Positions 17,617-26,696 of a stretch of DNA of 64,000 nt are shown in pieces (positions within the stretch are counted from its first letter, which is position 1; each line of letters opens with the position of its first letter). This stretch comes from Acidobacteriota bacterium (GTDB lineage: Bacteria > Acidobacteriota > Terriglobia > Terriglobales > SCQP01). Made by a program: the position numbers and the translations under genes. Under the pieces are notes generated by a model. The model searched no databases, had not been told where the DNA came from, and saw only the letters and a list, made by a program, of their open reading frames with translations. The DNA lies in contig DAIDIE010000018.1 in assembly GCA_027459505.1 (NCBI GenBank), positions 83,571 through 147,570 of the forward strand, given 5' to 3'.

Positions 17617-18728
17617 GCCATTCAACGGTGGCCGCAGCCGCGGTTGCACGCCCTAGCGAGACGTTGTTGCCCAGTTCCGGGCGGTTGCCGTCGTTGGATG
17701 GCCTGCGCGCCACCTCTATTGCGATTGTGGTTTTGGCGCATTTAGTGAGTACTGGAGTTGTGCCGCTGCGGGCGGTAGGGAAGGCCGTGTTTGAGACGGT
17801 GACGGCCGGGGGTGAGTTGGGAGTATCGTTCTTCTTCGTGATCAGCGGGTTGTTGATCACACACCTTTTGCTGCGTGAGCAATCGCGTCACGGCGCGATC
17901 TCGGTGCGGAGCTTTTACTATCGCCGGGCTTTCCGGATTTTACCAGCGGCATATCTTTACATTGGCGCCGTATGGCTGCTGTCGCATTTGGGAGTCTTTG
18001 AAGTGCGGCCCGCGGAGTTTCGCAGCGCTCTGTTTTTTTATTGGGACTACGCCCGCTCTTCGAACGGGTTGATGTTGTTTCATCTTTGGTCGCTGAGTAT
18101 TGAAGAGCAGTTTTACCTGCTCTGGCCATGGCTGATTGTGCTGTGCGGGTCGCGGCAACGGCTGGTGAAAGTGTGCGTCTGGGCCTTTTGCGTCTGGCCC
18201 TTAGTGCGCGTTGTGGGCTATTTTGTACTGCCTGGCCTGCGGTCACGCGCAACTTATCTCTTTCATGTGCGGGCAGACTTGCTGATCTGCGGTGGACTAC
18301 TGGCCGCGCTGGGTTCCGACCCCAAGGGGAGTGCGATTTTGAAGCGCTGCCTACGTTACAGGCCTCATGTGTGGGGCGGGGTTTATCTGTTTGGACTTGA
18401 GCCGCTGCTGATGTATTGTTTCGGCGCGCGCTTCAGCTTTCCGATTGGCTACTCTCTGGAGGCGGTGGCCATAGGAGCAATCGCCTTATGGGCAATCACC
18501 GCGTGGGACCGGCAATGGCTGGCACGATTGCTGAACCTGCGTGTGGTGGCGCATCTCGGCGCGATTTCCTACAGCCTTTACCTGTGGCAGCAGTTGGTGA
18601 TCTTTCGCGGGGCCCAGTATGGACTGCGCTGGACGATTCCGCTGCTGATCGTGGCGGCGGCGGAGTTATCTTATTGGGGAATTGAGCAGCCATTTCTGCG
18701 TTTGCGGGCACGGCTTGGTCTGGGCTAA
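17613..18728 (+). CDS. Acyltransferase 3 family membrane protein (OafA-like)
   Basis: This 371-residue protein has about ten hydrophobic helices and the hallmarks of this family: SLDGLRATSIAIVVLAHL at the N-terminus (His in the first helix), VSFFFVISGLLITHLLLRE and FHLWSLSIEEQFYLLWP. These enzymes O-acetylate or otherwise acylate sugars of surface polysaccharides. It overlaps the glycosyltransferase upstream by ATGA at 17613-17616. Confidence 0.92.
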   Translation: MSHSTVAAAAVARPSETLLPSSGRLPSLDGLRATSIAIVVLAHLVSTGVVPLRAVGKAVFETVTAGGELGVSFFFVISGLLITHLLLREQSRHGAISVRSFYYRRAFRILPAAYLYIGAVWLLSHLGVFEVRPAEFRSALFFYWDYARSSNGLMLFHLWSLSIEEQFYLLWPWLIVLCGSRQRLVKVCVWAFCVWPLVRVVGYFVLPGLRSRATYLFHVRADLLICGGLLAALGSDPKGSAILKRCLRYRPHVWGGVYLFGLEPLLMYCFGARFSFPIGYSLEAVAIGAIALWAITAWDRQWLARLLNLRVVAHLGAISYSLYLWQQLVIFRGAQYGLRWTIPLLIVAAAELSYWGIEQPFLRLRARLGLG

Positions 18729-18731
18729 GAG

Positions 18732-19931
18732 ATGCAAGGGGAACCCCAGCAAGGGCAGCTTAGCGGCGCGACTGAGCGCAGTCTGATTTTGCTGGCGGCG
18801 GATTTCCCGCCTTCCACCGGCGGCATTCAGACCGCTACCTGGGAGCTGTACTCGCGATTGGCGCCGGAGATTCGCACGGTGGTGGCCCCTGGGCAGCCGG
18901 GGGCCGCTGCATGGGACCAGCGCAGTCCCCTGAAAATACAGCGATTAGCGGGCACATTGTCCATTCCGGGGATTGCGCGTTACTGGGCGAACGCACTCAC
19001 GCAGCTTTTGCGCAGCCACCCGAGAAAGTGCGTGGTGCATTGTAACCATCTGTTTGTGAGCCCAGTCGGGCTGTGGCTGAAACAATTGACGGGCACGCCG
19101 TACGTGGTATTCATTCACGTGGAAGAGCTGACGAATTGTCGCTTTCCCCGCCTGGCGCGGCGGCTCTTACAGCAGTCCGATGGCGTTATCGTGAACAGTC
19201 ATTACACCCAGGCCGCGGTGGAGCAGCTGATTGGGGCGGGGAGGCTGCCGATGCTGCGGGTTCATTTTGGAGCATCGGAACGGTGGTTGCGGCAGCCCGT
19301 TGTGTCACCCGCAACCTGGCGCCAACGGCTTGGGGTAGGGCAGCGGCCCATGCTGGTCACGATCAGCCGCTTGACAAAAGCGCATTCCTATAAGGGCGTG
19401 GACACCGCGATCCGCGCATTGCGGCGGTTGCATCAGGCCGGCGTGCAAGCGCAACTGGCGGTGATCGGGGAAGGCGCGGACCGGGAACGTCTGGAAGGGC
19501 TGGCAGAGGGCGAGGGAGTCAGCGCGGCAGTGCGTTTTCTGGGCCGTCTGCCGGATAATGATGCGATCGAGGTCGTCGATGCCGCTGACCTATGCTTGCT
19601 GCTCAGCCGCGAGGAGCGGACACAGAGGGGCGTGGTTGCGGAGGGCTTTGGGATTGCCGTACTGGAGGCGAACGCACGCGGCAAGGCGGTGGTGGCGGGC
19701 AAGTCCGGAGGGCTTACCGACGCGGTCGAGCAGGGTGTAAATGGCGTTCTGGTCGATTCCACTGATCCGGATGCGGTGGCGCGGGTGATTGCGGAAGTGC
19801 TGAGCGACCCCGAGCGGCGGCAACGTTTGGGTGCGAATGGTCAGCGGCGGCTGCAAAGCGAGTACAACTGGGACTTTGGCGCGCGGCAACTGCGAACGTT
19901 TCACCAGGAGATACTCTCGACTCGTGCCTGA
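18732..19931 (+). CDS. GT4 family glycosyltransferase
   Basis: This 399-residue GT-B protein has the acceptor-side start LILLAADFPPSTGGIQTATW, the donor-domain LVTISRLTKAHSYKGVDTAI and the E-x7-E motif region EGFGIAVLEANARGKAVVAG followed by GGLTDAVEQGVNG. It is a retaining, nucleotide-sugar-dependent enzyme of the cluster and follows the acyltransferase gene by 3 bp. Confidence 0.88.
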   Translation: MQGEPQQGQLSGATERSLILLAADFPPSTGGIQTATWELYSRLAPEIRTVVAPGQPGAAAWDQRSPLKIQRLAGTLSIPGIARYWANALTQLLRSHPRKCVVHCNHLFVSPVGLWLKQLTGTPYVVFIHVEELTNCRFPRLARRLLQQSDGVIVNSHYTQAAVEQLIGAGRLPMLRVHFGASERWLRQPVVSPATWRQRLGVGQRPMLVTISRLTKAHSYKGVDTAIRALRRLHQAGVQAQLAVIGEGADRERLEGLAEGEGVSAAVRFLGRLPDNDAIEVVDAADLCLLLSREERTQRGVVAEGFGIAVLEANARGKAVVAGKSGGLTDAVEQGVNGVLVDSTDPDAVARVIAEVLSDPERRQRLGANGQRRLQSEYNWDFGARQLRTFHQEILSTRA

Positions 19932-21138
19932 GCGGACGCCAGCGCCGGCCTTGGTGCGCGAGGCTCTTTATCTGAGCGTCAGCGGGCAGTTGGGGGGCGC
20001 CGAGCGCTGCTTGTTGTCGATGTTGGAAGGCCTCACGGCGCGGGGTTGGAGCTGCGCGGTGGTGGTGGCCGGTCCCGGACCCTTGCCGGACAGTCTGCGG
20101 GGGCTGGGGGTGGAGGCGATTGCGCTGCCGATGCCGGAAGAATTATTGCGCCAGACACGCTCTTCCCGCCAGCCCTGGAGTGCCTACATCCGCGGAGCGG
20201 GCGCGGCGACCCGCTATTATTGGCTGCTGCGTCAATATTTAGCCTCGCGACGGCCGGCGGTGCTGCACAGCAACGGCCTCAAGATGCACCTCCTGACCGC
20301 ACTGCTGCCGGCCAGGCTACGCCGCTCGCTGGTTTGGCACCTGCACGATTTTCCACCCGCTGGAATGGCAGGAAGGCTGCTCGGCGTCGCGAGCCGACGG
20401 GCGCGACTGCTGATCGCCAATTCAAGCGCCGTGCGCCAGGCCTGGCTGGTTCGCTATCCGCGATTGGAAGGAAGAATTGAGGTCGTCCACAACGCGGTGT
20501 CGGCGCCGTCCATCGACGTGGACAGGGCGGGCGCGGCGTTCCGGCAAGAGCATGGGTTAGCCCCCCATGCATTTTTGGCGGGCATGGTTGCGGTGCTGGC
20601 GCCTTGGAAAGGGCATGAGGTCTTCCTGGAGGCCGCACGGCTGGTGCACGCCCGTGATCCGGAAGTGCGCTTTGCAATCATCGGCGGTGACGTGTACGAC
20701 ACGGCGGGGCATGGCGGGCGGCGCGAGGCATTACAGCGCATGTGCGCACGCTTGGGCCTCAATGAAATAGTGACCTTTATCGGCTTTCAATCGGAAGGGG
20801 TGGAGGCCGCTTACTGCGCGCTGGATGTTTTGGTGCACGCCTCCACCAAACCCGAGCCGTTCGGCAGGACCATTATCGAAGCCATGGCGGTTGGCCGCCC
20901 TGTTATTGCCGCCAATGCCGGCGGGGTACCAGAGATCGTGCGCGAGGGGGTTGACGGCCTTTTAACTCCATCGCGCGACGCAGAGGCATTGGCGGAGGCC
21001 ATCTTGCGCCTGGCTCATCGGCCTGTTCTGCGTCAATCGCTGAGTCATTCAGGTTTAGAGCGTGTGCGGTCGATGTTTTCGATAACGGAGCAGACCCGGA
21101 GGTTGGAGGAGATTTACCTACGGTTGCAGGAAGGTTGA
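19924..21138 (+). CDS. GT4 family glycosyltransferase (GTG start)
   Basis: This 404-residue protein starts at a GTG (VPERTPAPALVREALYLS) that overlaps the previous stop by 8 nt; AGGAG lies 13 nt upstream. A longer in-frame start inside the previous gene is not protein-like. Donor-domain motifs are GMVAVLAPWKGHEVFLEA and FGRTIIEAMAVGRPVIAANA (E-x7-E type) followed by GGVPEIVREGVDG. Specificity is unknown. Confidence 0.88.
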   Translation: MPERTPAPALVREALYLSVSGQLGGAERCLLSMLEGLTARGWSCAVVVAGPGPLPDSLRGLGVEAIALPMPEELLRQTRSSRQPWSAYIRGAGAATRYYWLLRQYLASRRPAVLHSNGLKMHLLTALLPARLRRSLVWHLHDFPPAGMAGRLLGVASRRARLLIANSSAVRQAWLVRYPRLEGRIEVVHNAVSAPSIDVDRAGAAFRQEHGLAPHAFLAGMVAVLAPWKGHEVFLEAARLVHARDPEVRFAIIGGDVYDTAGHGGRREALQRMCARLGLNEIVTFIGFQSEGVEAAYCALDVLVHASTKPEPFGRTIIEAMAVGRPVIAANAGGVPEIVREGVDGLLTPSRDAEALAEAILRLAHRPVLRQSLSHSGLERVRSMFSITEQTRRLEEIYLRLQEG

Positions 21139-21142
21139 TATT

Positions 21143-22342
21143 TTGAAGATCTGTCACTTAGGCAAGTTCTACCCCCCGGCGCGCGGTGGTGTGGAGACGC
21201 AGGTGCAGATTCTCGCGCGCGGGCAAGCCGCCTTGGGCGCCGAAGTCAGCGTGGTGTGCGTGAACCACCTCGACACCCAAGGCCGCGACGTGACGTGGCG
21301 GAGTCTTGGACAGAGCTCTAGCCAAACCGACCGCGATCACGGGGTCACGGTTTATAGGTTGGGAAAGCTGGCCTCCTTTCAACGGCTTGAGGTTTGCCCA
21401 GGACTGCCGGGATTGATTCGCCGTCTGGCGCGCGATCCGGAGATGATCTTTCATCTTCATGTTCCCAATGTCTCGATGCTGCTGACCGCGGCCACATGTA
21501 TTCCAGCCCGCAATCCGATCTTTGTTGGCTATCACAGCGATATTCTGCGGCAGAAGGTGCTGCTCTATGCGTTGCGGCCGTTTCAGCGCGCGGTGTTCCG
21601 GCGGGCGAAGGCGATCTTTCCAACCAGCGAAGCGTATGCGCAGGCGTCACGAGTGTTGGCGCCGTACCGGCAAAAGCTGAAGGTGCTGCCGCTGGGTTTG
21701 GAGTTAGAAACGTTTGACCAACCGCCAGCGGAGGTTCGCGAGCAGGCCGCGCGGATGCGGCGGGAGTTGGATGGGCCTATCTGGCTGTGCGTGGGTCGAT
21801 TGATCTATTACAAAGCATTGGACGTGGCATTGCGCGCGCTGGTGCAGGTCCCGGGGACGTTGTTGGTCGTGGGGACGGGTCCGTTGCGGCAGGAATTGCA
21901 GAAATTGGCGGAGCGTCTGGGCGTGGCCGGACGGGTGAGATGGATGGGCAATGCCAGCCAAGTGGAATTGCAGGCCGCCTACCGGGCGGCAACGGCGTTT
22001 TGGCTGACCAGCAACGAGCGCACCGAGGCCTTTGGCGTAGTGCAATTGGAGGCGATGGCAAGCGGCTGCCCGGTAATCAACACGGCGATTCCAGGCTCGG
22101 GGGTTGCGTCGGTCAGCCTTCATATGCAGACCGGTTTGACAGTCAACCCAGGCGACCCAGGGGCATTTGCGGATGCGGCACTGCAACTTCTCGACAATGA
22201 GGAGTTGCGCCAGAAGATGTCTCTGGCCGGGCCGGCGCGGGTAGCGCAGTATTATTCCAGCCGCGCCGTTGCCGGGCAGAGTCTGGCCTATTACGGAAGC
22301 GACTCGGCAACGGAAGCCCGTGTGCGGGCGGCTCGGGCATAG
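21143..22342 (+). CDS. GT4 family glycosyltransferase (TTG start)
   Basis: This 399-residue protein begins with TTG in the context AGGAAGG-TTGATAT-TTTG, giving MKICHLGKFYPPARGGVETQ. Other motifs are VGYHSDILRQK, WLCVGRLIYYKALDVAL and EAFGVVQLEAMASGCPVIN followed by IPGSGVASVSLHMQTGL. This last pattern is common in O-antigen mannosyl- or rhamnosyl-transferases, but the donor is not proven. It follows the previous gene by 4 bp. Confidence 0.87.
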   Translation: MKICHLGKFYPPARGGVETQVQILARGQAALGAEVSVVCVNHLDTQGRDVTWRSLGQSSSQTDRDHGVTVYRLGKLASFQRLEVCPGLPGLIRRLARDPEMIFHLHVPNVSMLLTAATCIPARNPIFVGYHSDILRQKVLLYALRPFQRAVFRRAKAIFPTSEAYAQASRVLAPYRQKLKVLPLGLELETFDQPPAEVREQAARMRRELDGPIWLCVGRLIYYKALDVALRALVQVPGTLLVVGTGPLRQELQKLAERLGVAGRVRWMGNASQVELQAAYRAATAFWLTSNERTEAFGVVQLEAMASGCPVINTAIPGSGVASVSLHMQTGLTVNPGDPGAFADAALQLLDNEELRQKMSLAGPARVAQYYSSRAVAGQSLAYYGSDSATEARVRAARA

Positions 22343-22379
22343 CGAGCGTTTTTCTCCGGCACAGCTTGAACCGGTAAAC

Positions 22380-23669
22380 ATGAGAACGGGCGCCTCGAAA
22401 TTCAGAGCCGGTTCCGGCCAGGGTGGCTATCTGCTCTCGCACCCCGCATACAACGTGAATACGTTGCAGACGGCGCTGGCGCTGGACGAGGCGCGGCTTT
22501 TGAAGGAATTCTGGACGACTCTGTCGGCGCCATCTGTATTGCGTCTGCTGCCATTGCCGGCGGGAGTGGCGGCACGTGTTTCGCGACGCCAGGCGCCAGC
22601 CCTTAGCGCGGGGGTTGTGCGAACCCACGCCAGGTACGAGCTTGCGCGCGTGGCTATGCGAATGCTGGGAATCGCCAAGGCCGGGTCGTCAGAATGGGTG
22701 GACGCGGTGGTGCGCAACTTCGACGCTCACGTTTCCAGGCGACTGCGGCAGGAGATCTTTGAGGGGGTTTACGCCTACGAAGATTGTGCGGATCAGAGCT
22801 TTTCGGTGGCACGGGAGAGGGGCAGCCGCACGGTCTACGAACTGCCGATAGGATATTGGAAACAGTTGCGGCAGGTGGCGGGAGAAGAGGCCCGGGCGGT
22901 GCCCGAGTATGCGGGCACCTTCCGGACTGGACCTGAGGAGGGCGCCGGCAAGCTGGCGCGTAAGGACCGGGAGTTGGAAAAAGCGGACGTTGTGATCGTC
23001 CCCAGCCGTTTTGTGGCTGCCAGCCTGCCGCGGGAAGTATGGCCGCGGGTTGTGCGAGTTCCCTATGGCGCCCCGCCGCCAATCATGGAAGCGGCGCTAG
23101 CTTATAACTATGATCGCCCTCTGCGAGCGCTTTACGTGGGGGCTCTCACGCAGCGCAAGGGGCTGTCATACCTGATCGACGCATTTCACCGCCTGTCCGG
23201 AAAATGCGAGTTGACGCTGGTGGGCCGCGTGGTGGGCTCATCCGCCGCGCTGGCAAGGGAACTGGCACGCCATCGCTGGTTTCCCACCGCTTCGCGGCAG
23301 GATGTGTTGCGATTGATGCGTGAACACGATGTCTTCGTCTTTCCCACGCTGTTCGAGGGCCGGGCGCTGGTCAACCTGGAGGCGCTGTCGCAGGGCTTGC
23401 CGATCATCACCACAGAAAGCTCGGGCATTGATGAAACCCTGCAAGACGGGGTGAACGGCATCCGGATACCGGAGCGCTCCAGCCAAGCAATTCGCGAGGC
23501 CATTGAGAAGCTTTCGGACGACCGGGAACTTCTAGCCCGCATGAAACGGGAGGCGCTGCGGTCCGCGGGAGCCTGCAGTTGGGCGCGGTACCGCGAGGAA
23601 TTGCTGCGGGCGCTGACGACTACTGCGCCAGCGGTCACTTCGATCAATGAAGTCAGTGGCGGCGCATGA
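22380..23669 (+). CDS. GT4 family glycosyltransferase
   Basis: This 429-residue protein is more divergent at its N-terminus (SGQGGYLLSHPAYNVNTL) but has a clear donor domain: LRALYVGALTQRKGLSYLID, VFVFPTLFEGRALVNLEALS with QGLPIITTESSGIDETLQDG. The ATG at 22380 is preferred because the upstream in-frame segment is not similar to glycosyltransferases; it lacks a strong ribosome binding site. It overlaps the next gene by ATGA. Confidence 0.85.
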   Translation: MRTGASKFRAGSGQGGYLLSHPAYNVNTLQTALALDEARLLKEFWTTLSAPSVLRLLPLPAGVAARVSRRQAPALSAGVVRTHARYELARVAMRMLGIAKAGSSEWVDAVVRNFDAHVSRRLRQEIFEGVYAYEDCADQSFSVARERGSRTVYELPIGYWKQLRQVAGEEARAVPEYAGTFRTGPEEGAGKLARKDRELEKADVVIVPSRFVAASLPREVWPRVVRVPYGAPPPIMEAALAYNYDRPLRALYVGALTQRKGLSYLIDAFHRLSGKCELTLVGRVVGSSAALARELARHRWFPTASRQDVLRLMREHDVFVFPTLFEGRALVNLEALSQGLPIITTESSGIDETLQDGVNGIRIPERSSQAIREAIEKLSDDRELLARMKREALRSAGACSWARYREELLRALTTTAPAVTSINEVSGGA

Positions 23670-24805
23670 GAATCCTGACTATCGGCCATTCGTATGTGGT
23701 CCGGCAGAACCGGAGTTTGGCCCGGGCCATCGCAGACGCGGGTGGTGGGAATGTGGAGTTGACCTGTGCCGCGCCAGAAACCTACCCCGGCGACCTGCGT
23801 GTCATTGCATGTGAAGCCGCGGCGCCGGGCGAGCCGGAGCTGATTACGATCCCGGTGGTAGGAGGACGCTCCCAGGGCGCCCACACGCTGTGGTACTCGA
23901 AATTGAAAAAGCGTCTGCCGGCGACGCGCTGGGATCTGGTGCATGTCTGGGAGGAGCCGTTCACCTTGCCCGGTTGGCAGATCGCGCGTGCCTTTGCCGA
24001 TCATTGTCCAGTCGTCATCAGCACCTTTCAGAATATCGTCAAACGCTATCCGCCGCCTTTCAACTATTTTGACCGGGACACGCTGGGGCGCAGCGCGGCG
24101 TGGATCGCGCTTTCGCAATCGGTGCACGACTGCCTGCGGCAACGCGAGTACTATCGCCGGCGGCCGTCGCGAATTCTCCCCATGGGGACCGACGCGGATC
24201 ACTTTTGTCCATCGCCGGAGAGGCGGCGGACCAAGCGGGCGCAACTGTGCTGGGAAGAAAGCGATCCGGTGGTTGGCTACCTGGGCCGCTTTGTGGAAGA
24301 GAAGGGGATCAACGTCCTGCTCGCTGCGCTGGAGAGCGTGCAAGGGCCTTGGCGGGCGCTGTTTGTGGGCGGTGGCCCGATGGAAGAGCGATTGCGCCGC
24401 TGGGGACAAAACTGGCCCGGCAGGGTCGTGGTTCAAACGGGGGTGGTTCATGATGAGGTCCCCGGTTTTCTCAATGCGATGGACATATTGTGTGCGCCCA
24501 GCTTGACGACGGCGCATTGGAGAGAGCAGTTTGGCCGCATGTTGATCGAGGCCATGGCTTGCGGCGTTGCTGTGATTGGCAGTGATTCCGGTGAGATCCC
24601 CAATGTGCTGGCGGGGGCCGGACGCGTCGTTCACGAGGGCGATGCGGCAGCATTGGCGACAGCCATTGAAGAACTGTTGGATAAACCTGAAGAGCGAGCC
24701 CGGCTGGCGCTGCTGGGGCGCAGGGCAGTGGAAGAGAAATACTCCTGGACGCGGGTCGGACAGCGGAATTTGGAATTTTTCCGCCAGTTGGGGGGCGGCG
24801 AGTGA
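23666..24805 (+). CDS. GT4 family glycosyltransferase
   Basis: This 379-residue protein starts MRILTIGHSYVVRQNRSLAR within an ATGA overlap. Motifs are WDLVHVWEEPFTLPGW, VVGYLGRFVEEKGINVLLAA, FGRMLIEAMACGVAVIGSDS and GEIPNVLAGAGRV, as in GT4 enzymes that resemble WcaI/ExpC-like proteins. It is the last of the six glycosyltransferases and overlaps the next gene by 4 nt (GTGA). Confidence 0.87.
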   Translation: MRILTIGHSYVVRQNRSLARAIADAGGGNVELTCAAPETYPGDLRVIACEAAAPGEPELITIPVVGGRSQGAHTLWYSKLKKRLPATRWDLVHVWEEPFTLPGWQIARAFADHCPVVISTFQNIVKRYPPPFNYFDRDTLGRSAAWIALSQSVHDCLRQREYYRRRPSRILPMGTDADHFCPSPERRRTKRAQLCWEESDPVVGYLGRFVEEKGINVLLAALESVQGPWRALFVGGGPMEERLRRWGQNWPGRVVVQTGVVHDEVPGFLNAMDILCAPSLTTAHWREQFGRMLIEAMACGVAVIGSDSGEIPNVLAGAGRVVHEGDAAALATAIEELLDKPEERARLALLGRRAVEEKYSWTRVGQRNLEFFRQLGGGE

Positions 24806-25407
24806 AAAAGACGATCGGGTTTTTGCTTTTGGTGGCGGTGGCTATCGGCGTGCGCGCCTGGATTCGCGCCTACCGTGCTCAATACGTGGCGGGCTGGGCG
24901 CGCGGAGAGCTCATGCGAAACGCTTTGCCTCAGCAGGTTGGCCAGTATCGTCTCGTGCAGAGCTGGAACCAGTACATCCAGGACGGACGCGACGCCACCG
25001 GGTTTTATCATGTGGCGGGGATGCCGGGGGGAATCGATCTTGCGCTGGGATTGGGCGCGCGCGCTCAGCATCTCTGGTATGAGAGCCTGCTGCTTGGTCA
25101 CGGCAAACCGCGGCAAGATGGCATTGAACTGCTGCCTACCTCTTCCGGCGCGGTGGCCTTCGAGGTTTCCCAGGTAGGTTTCGACAATGGGCGAGTGGAC
25201 AGCCTGGCGGAGACGAAGTGTATTGCGGGGCGGTGTGATATCCGTCCCTCCCACCTGTTTTGGTTGCGCCTGCTGCACCCCTTGACCGCTCCCGTTTCCC
25301 TGGTGGTTTACCAGAGCGTTTCCGCTGGTTCGATGCCGAGCGCAAGTACCCACGAGGTCACACAATTTGTCGCGCAACTGAATCCAGGCGCGCTGACGAA
25401 TCGCTAG
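24802..25407 (+). CDS. Membrane-anchored protein of unknown function, first of a duplicated pair
   Basis: This 201-residue protein starts at GTG within a GTGA overlap with the last glycosyltransferase. It has an N-terminal signal anchor (TIGFLLLVAVAIGVRAWI) and an extracytoplasmic domain. It shares with the next gene H-x-W-x2-S-LLL-x2-G (from H90), D-S-x-A-E-T-x-C-x-A-G-x-C-D-x-R (C140, C145) and a PVSLVV strand near the C-terminus. The size, anchor and position at the end of a polysaccharide operon recall EpsI/DUF3485 proteins that accompany exosortases, but the match is weak and I do not claim it. Confidence 0.7.
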   Translation: MKKTIGFLLLVAVAIGVRAWIRAYRAQYVAGWARGELMRNALPQQVGQYRLVQSWNQYIQDGRDATGFYHVAGMPGGIDLALGLGARAQHLWYESLLLGHGKPRQDGIELLPTSSGAVAFEVSQVGFDNGRVDSLAETKCIAGRCDIRPSHLFWLRLLHPLTAPVSLVVYQSVSAGSMPSASTHEVTQFVAQLNPGALTNR

Positions 25408-25461
25408 GCGACCGGAAATGCATTGGAGCGACCGCGCCAGGGGCTGGTCGGGCGGGACCTC

Positions 25462-26082
25462 ATGAAAAAACGAGCGGCAATCTTCCTCTTGCTGTTAGTC
25501 GCGGCACTGGCGATGCGGCTGGCATTGCGACGGCCGCAAAGCCTGCAGGCGCTGGCTCGACAAGTGCAACAACCCGGCCGCTTGCCGGAGGCGATTGGCT
25601 GCTTGCGGTTGGCCTGGGTGCAAGGTGGTATGGTGAGTGACCCGGGAAAGTCGGTCGCCTCGCCCGAGTTTAGCAGCCTGTATTCGTGTTCCAGCAAGAA
25701 TACCTACGTGCGCCTGATTCTTGGTTTTGGATGGCGCGGGGATCACATGTGGTCCCACAGTCTTTTGCTCCATGGCGGGCAACTGCTTTCAGAGCATGAG
25801 TTGCGACTGCCCACACGGGAGGGGCTCACCTGGTTTGACGTGGCGCTGGTGCGTAATCCTGATGGAAGCGTTGACTCGGTCGCCGAGACTGAATGCTTAG
25901 CGGGCGCTTGCGATATGCGCGCGGTTCCAGATTTTATGCGGCGCTGGGTGCATCCAGCTTCTCAGCCCGTGTCGCTGGTCGTTGATGAATCCTTTGCGGC
26001 GGACCAGCAAGCGTCCACGCAAGCGATTGAAGGGTTCGTGAGCCAGTTGTCTCCGCGCAGGCTGACGAGTTTTTGGCAGTGA
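25462..26082 (+). CDS. Membrane-anchored protein of unknown function, second of a duplicated pair
   Basis: This 206-residue paralogue of the preceding gene starts MKKRAAIFLLLLVAALAMRL, giving a clear signal anchor. Shared positions are H95-x-W97 with S100-LLL, the paired cysteines C145 and C150 in ETECLAGACD, and PVSLVV at about 178. The region between the anchor and the first motif differs most and contains extra cysteines (C47, C76). The two proteins probably form a hetero-oligomer or diverged after duplication. An upstream in-frame start at 25423 is less likely, as it would precede the anchor with a charged segment. Confidence 0.7.
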   Translation: MKKRAAIFLLLLVAALAMRLALRRPQSLQALARQVQQPGRLPEAIGCLRLAWVQGGMVSDPGKSVASPEFSSLYSCSSKNTYVRLILGFGWRGDHMWSHSLLLHGGQLLSEHELRLPTREGLTWFDVALVRNPDGSVDSVAETECLAGACDMRAVPDFMRRWVHPASQPVSLVVDESFAADQQASTQAIEGFVSQLSPRRLTSFWQ

Positions 26083-26110
26083 GAGTGTAGTCCAACAGCC
26101 AGCGTGCCGA

Positions 26111-26129
26111 TATAATCTATGTTGAGGCG
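26111..26129 (+). promoter_or_regulatory. Candidate -10 box and half-site upstream of first small secreted protein
   Basis: A consensus TATAAT is at 26111-26116, followed after CTAT by GTTGAGGCG at 26121-26129, close to the predicted transcription start. The same 9-mer forms one arm of the perfect palindrome at 26697-26714 upstream of the second small secreted gene. No good -35 box was found. Confidence 0.4.
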
Positions 26130-26206
26130 AAGCCGCGCTCTGGTCTTTTTGACCTGGATCTCAGTTCTGATTTGCCATTGACACTACTTCGTACTTGGGG
26201 CTCGCT

Positions 26207-26521
26207 ATGAAACGCGCGGTGATTTTTATTTTTTTCTCGCTTTGCCTTAGTGCGGCAGCGACTCCTGTTCGCCACAGTGGCGGTTCGCCGGCTGCTGGAG
26301 GCCGAGGTTGGGATCCCTTAGGCGGGGGCGGGGCGCCGGTGCATCACGAGCGCAAGAGCATGTCCCAAGGCGGCAATGGCGGGCAGTGCGGCGGAGGCGG
26401 CGGTGGTGGTAAGGGAAACCCGCATGCGTCGCCGGAGAACCCGGCTTGGGTGCTGGCCTTACTGGCAGCGGCGGCCTGGGGCTGGCAGGTGCGGGGGAAG
26501 CGGAACCTCGTCCGCAGTTAG
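26207..26521 (+). CDS. Small secreted Gly-rich protein with SPENP C-terminal sorting-like signal
   Basis: This 104-residue protein starts MKRAVIFIFFSLCLSAAA, a signal peptide. The mature part is Gly-rich with one cysteine in CGGGGGGGKGN (61-71). The end has the tripartite layout of a PEP-CTERM-type sorting signal: SPENP (75-79), a hydrophobic helix AWVLALLAAAAWGW, then RGKR. The motif is a PE-x-P variant. It would be processed by an exosortase, but none is encoded in this window. The nearby polysaccharide cluster fits, since exosortase systems usually accompany exopolysaccharide loci. Confidence 0.65.
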   Translation: MKRAVIFIFFSLCLSAAATPVRHSGGSPAAGGRGWDPLGGGGAPVHHERKSMSQGGNGGQCGGGGGGGKGNPHASPENPAWVLALLAAAAWGWQVRGKRNLVRS

Positions 26522-26665
26522 CACACTGTGCGCAAGACAAGCGGGGCGATGGGCCGCGGGACACTGTTTGCAGGAAGGCGAGCCTCTTACTCTCGCAGTC
26601 GTTTTAAAAAATTCTAGAAATCTTGTTGGCGTCGAGCAACTCTAAACGCAGCATATCGCATCGAA

Positions 26666-26682
26666 CTATCACCTTGTGATAG
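26666..26682. promoter_or_regulatory. Inverted repeat CTATCAC-CTT-GTGATAG
   Basis: Perfect 7-bp arms with a 3-bp spacer lie 58 bp before the second small secreted gene. GATAGA inside it could also serve as a poor -10. It looks like an operator, regulator unknown. Confidence 0.35.
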
Positions 26683-26696
26683 ACGCGGCTCCACTA

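Noticed and set aside
23186-24634. Long open minus-strand frame of about 482 codons
   Set aside because: It is antisense to two well-supported glycosyltransferases and has no motif.
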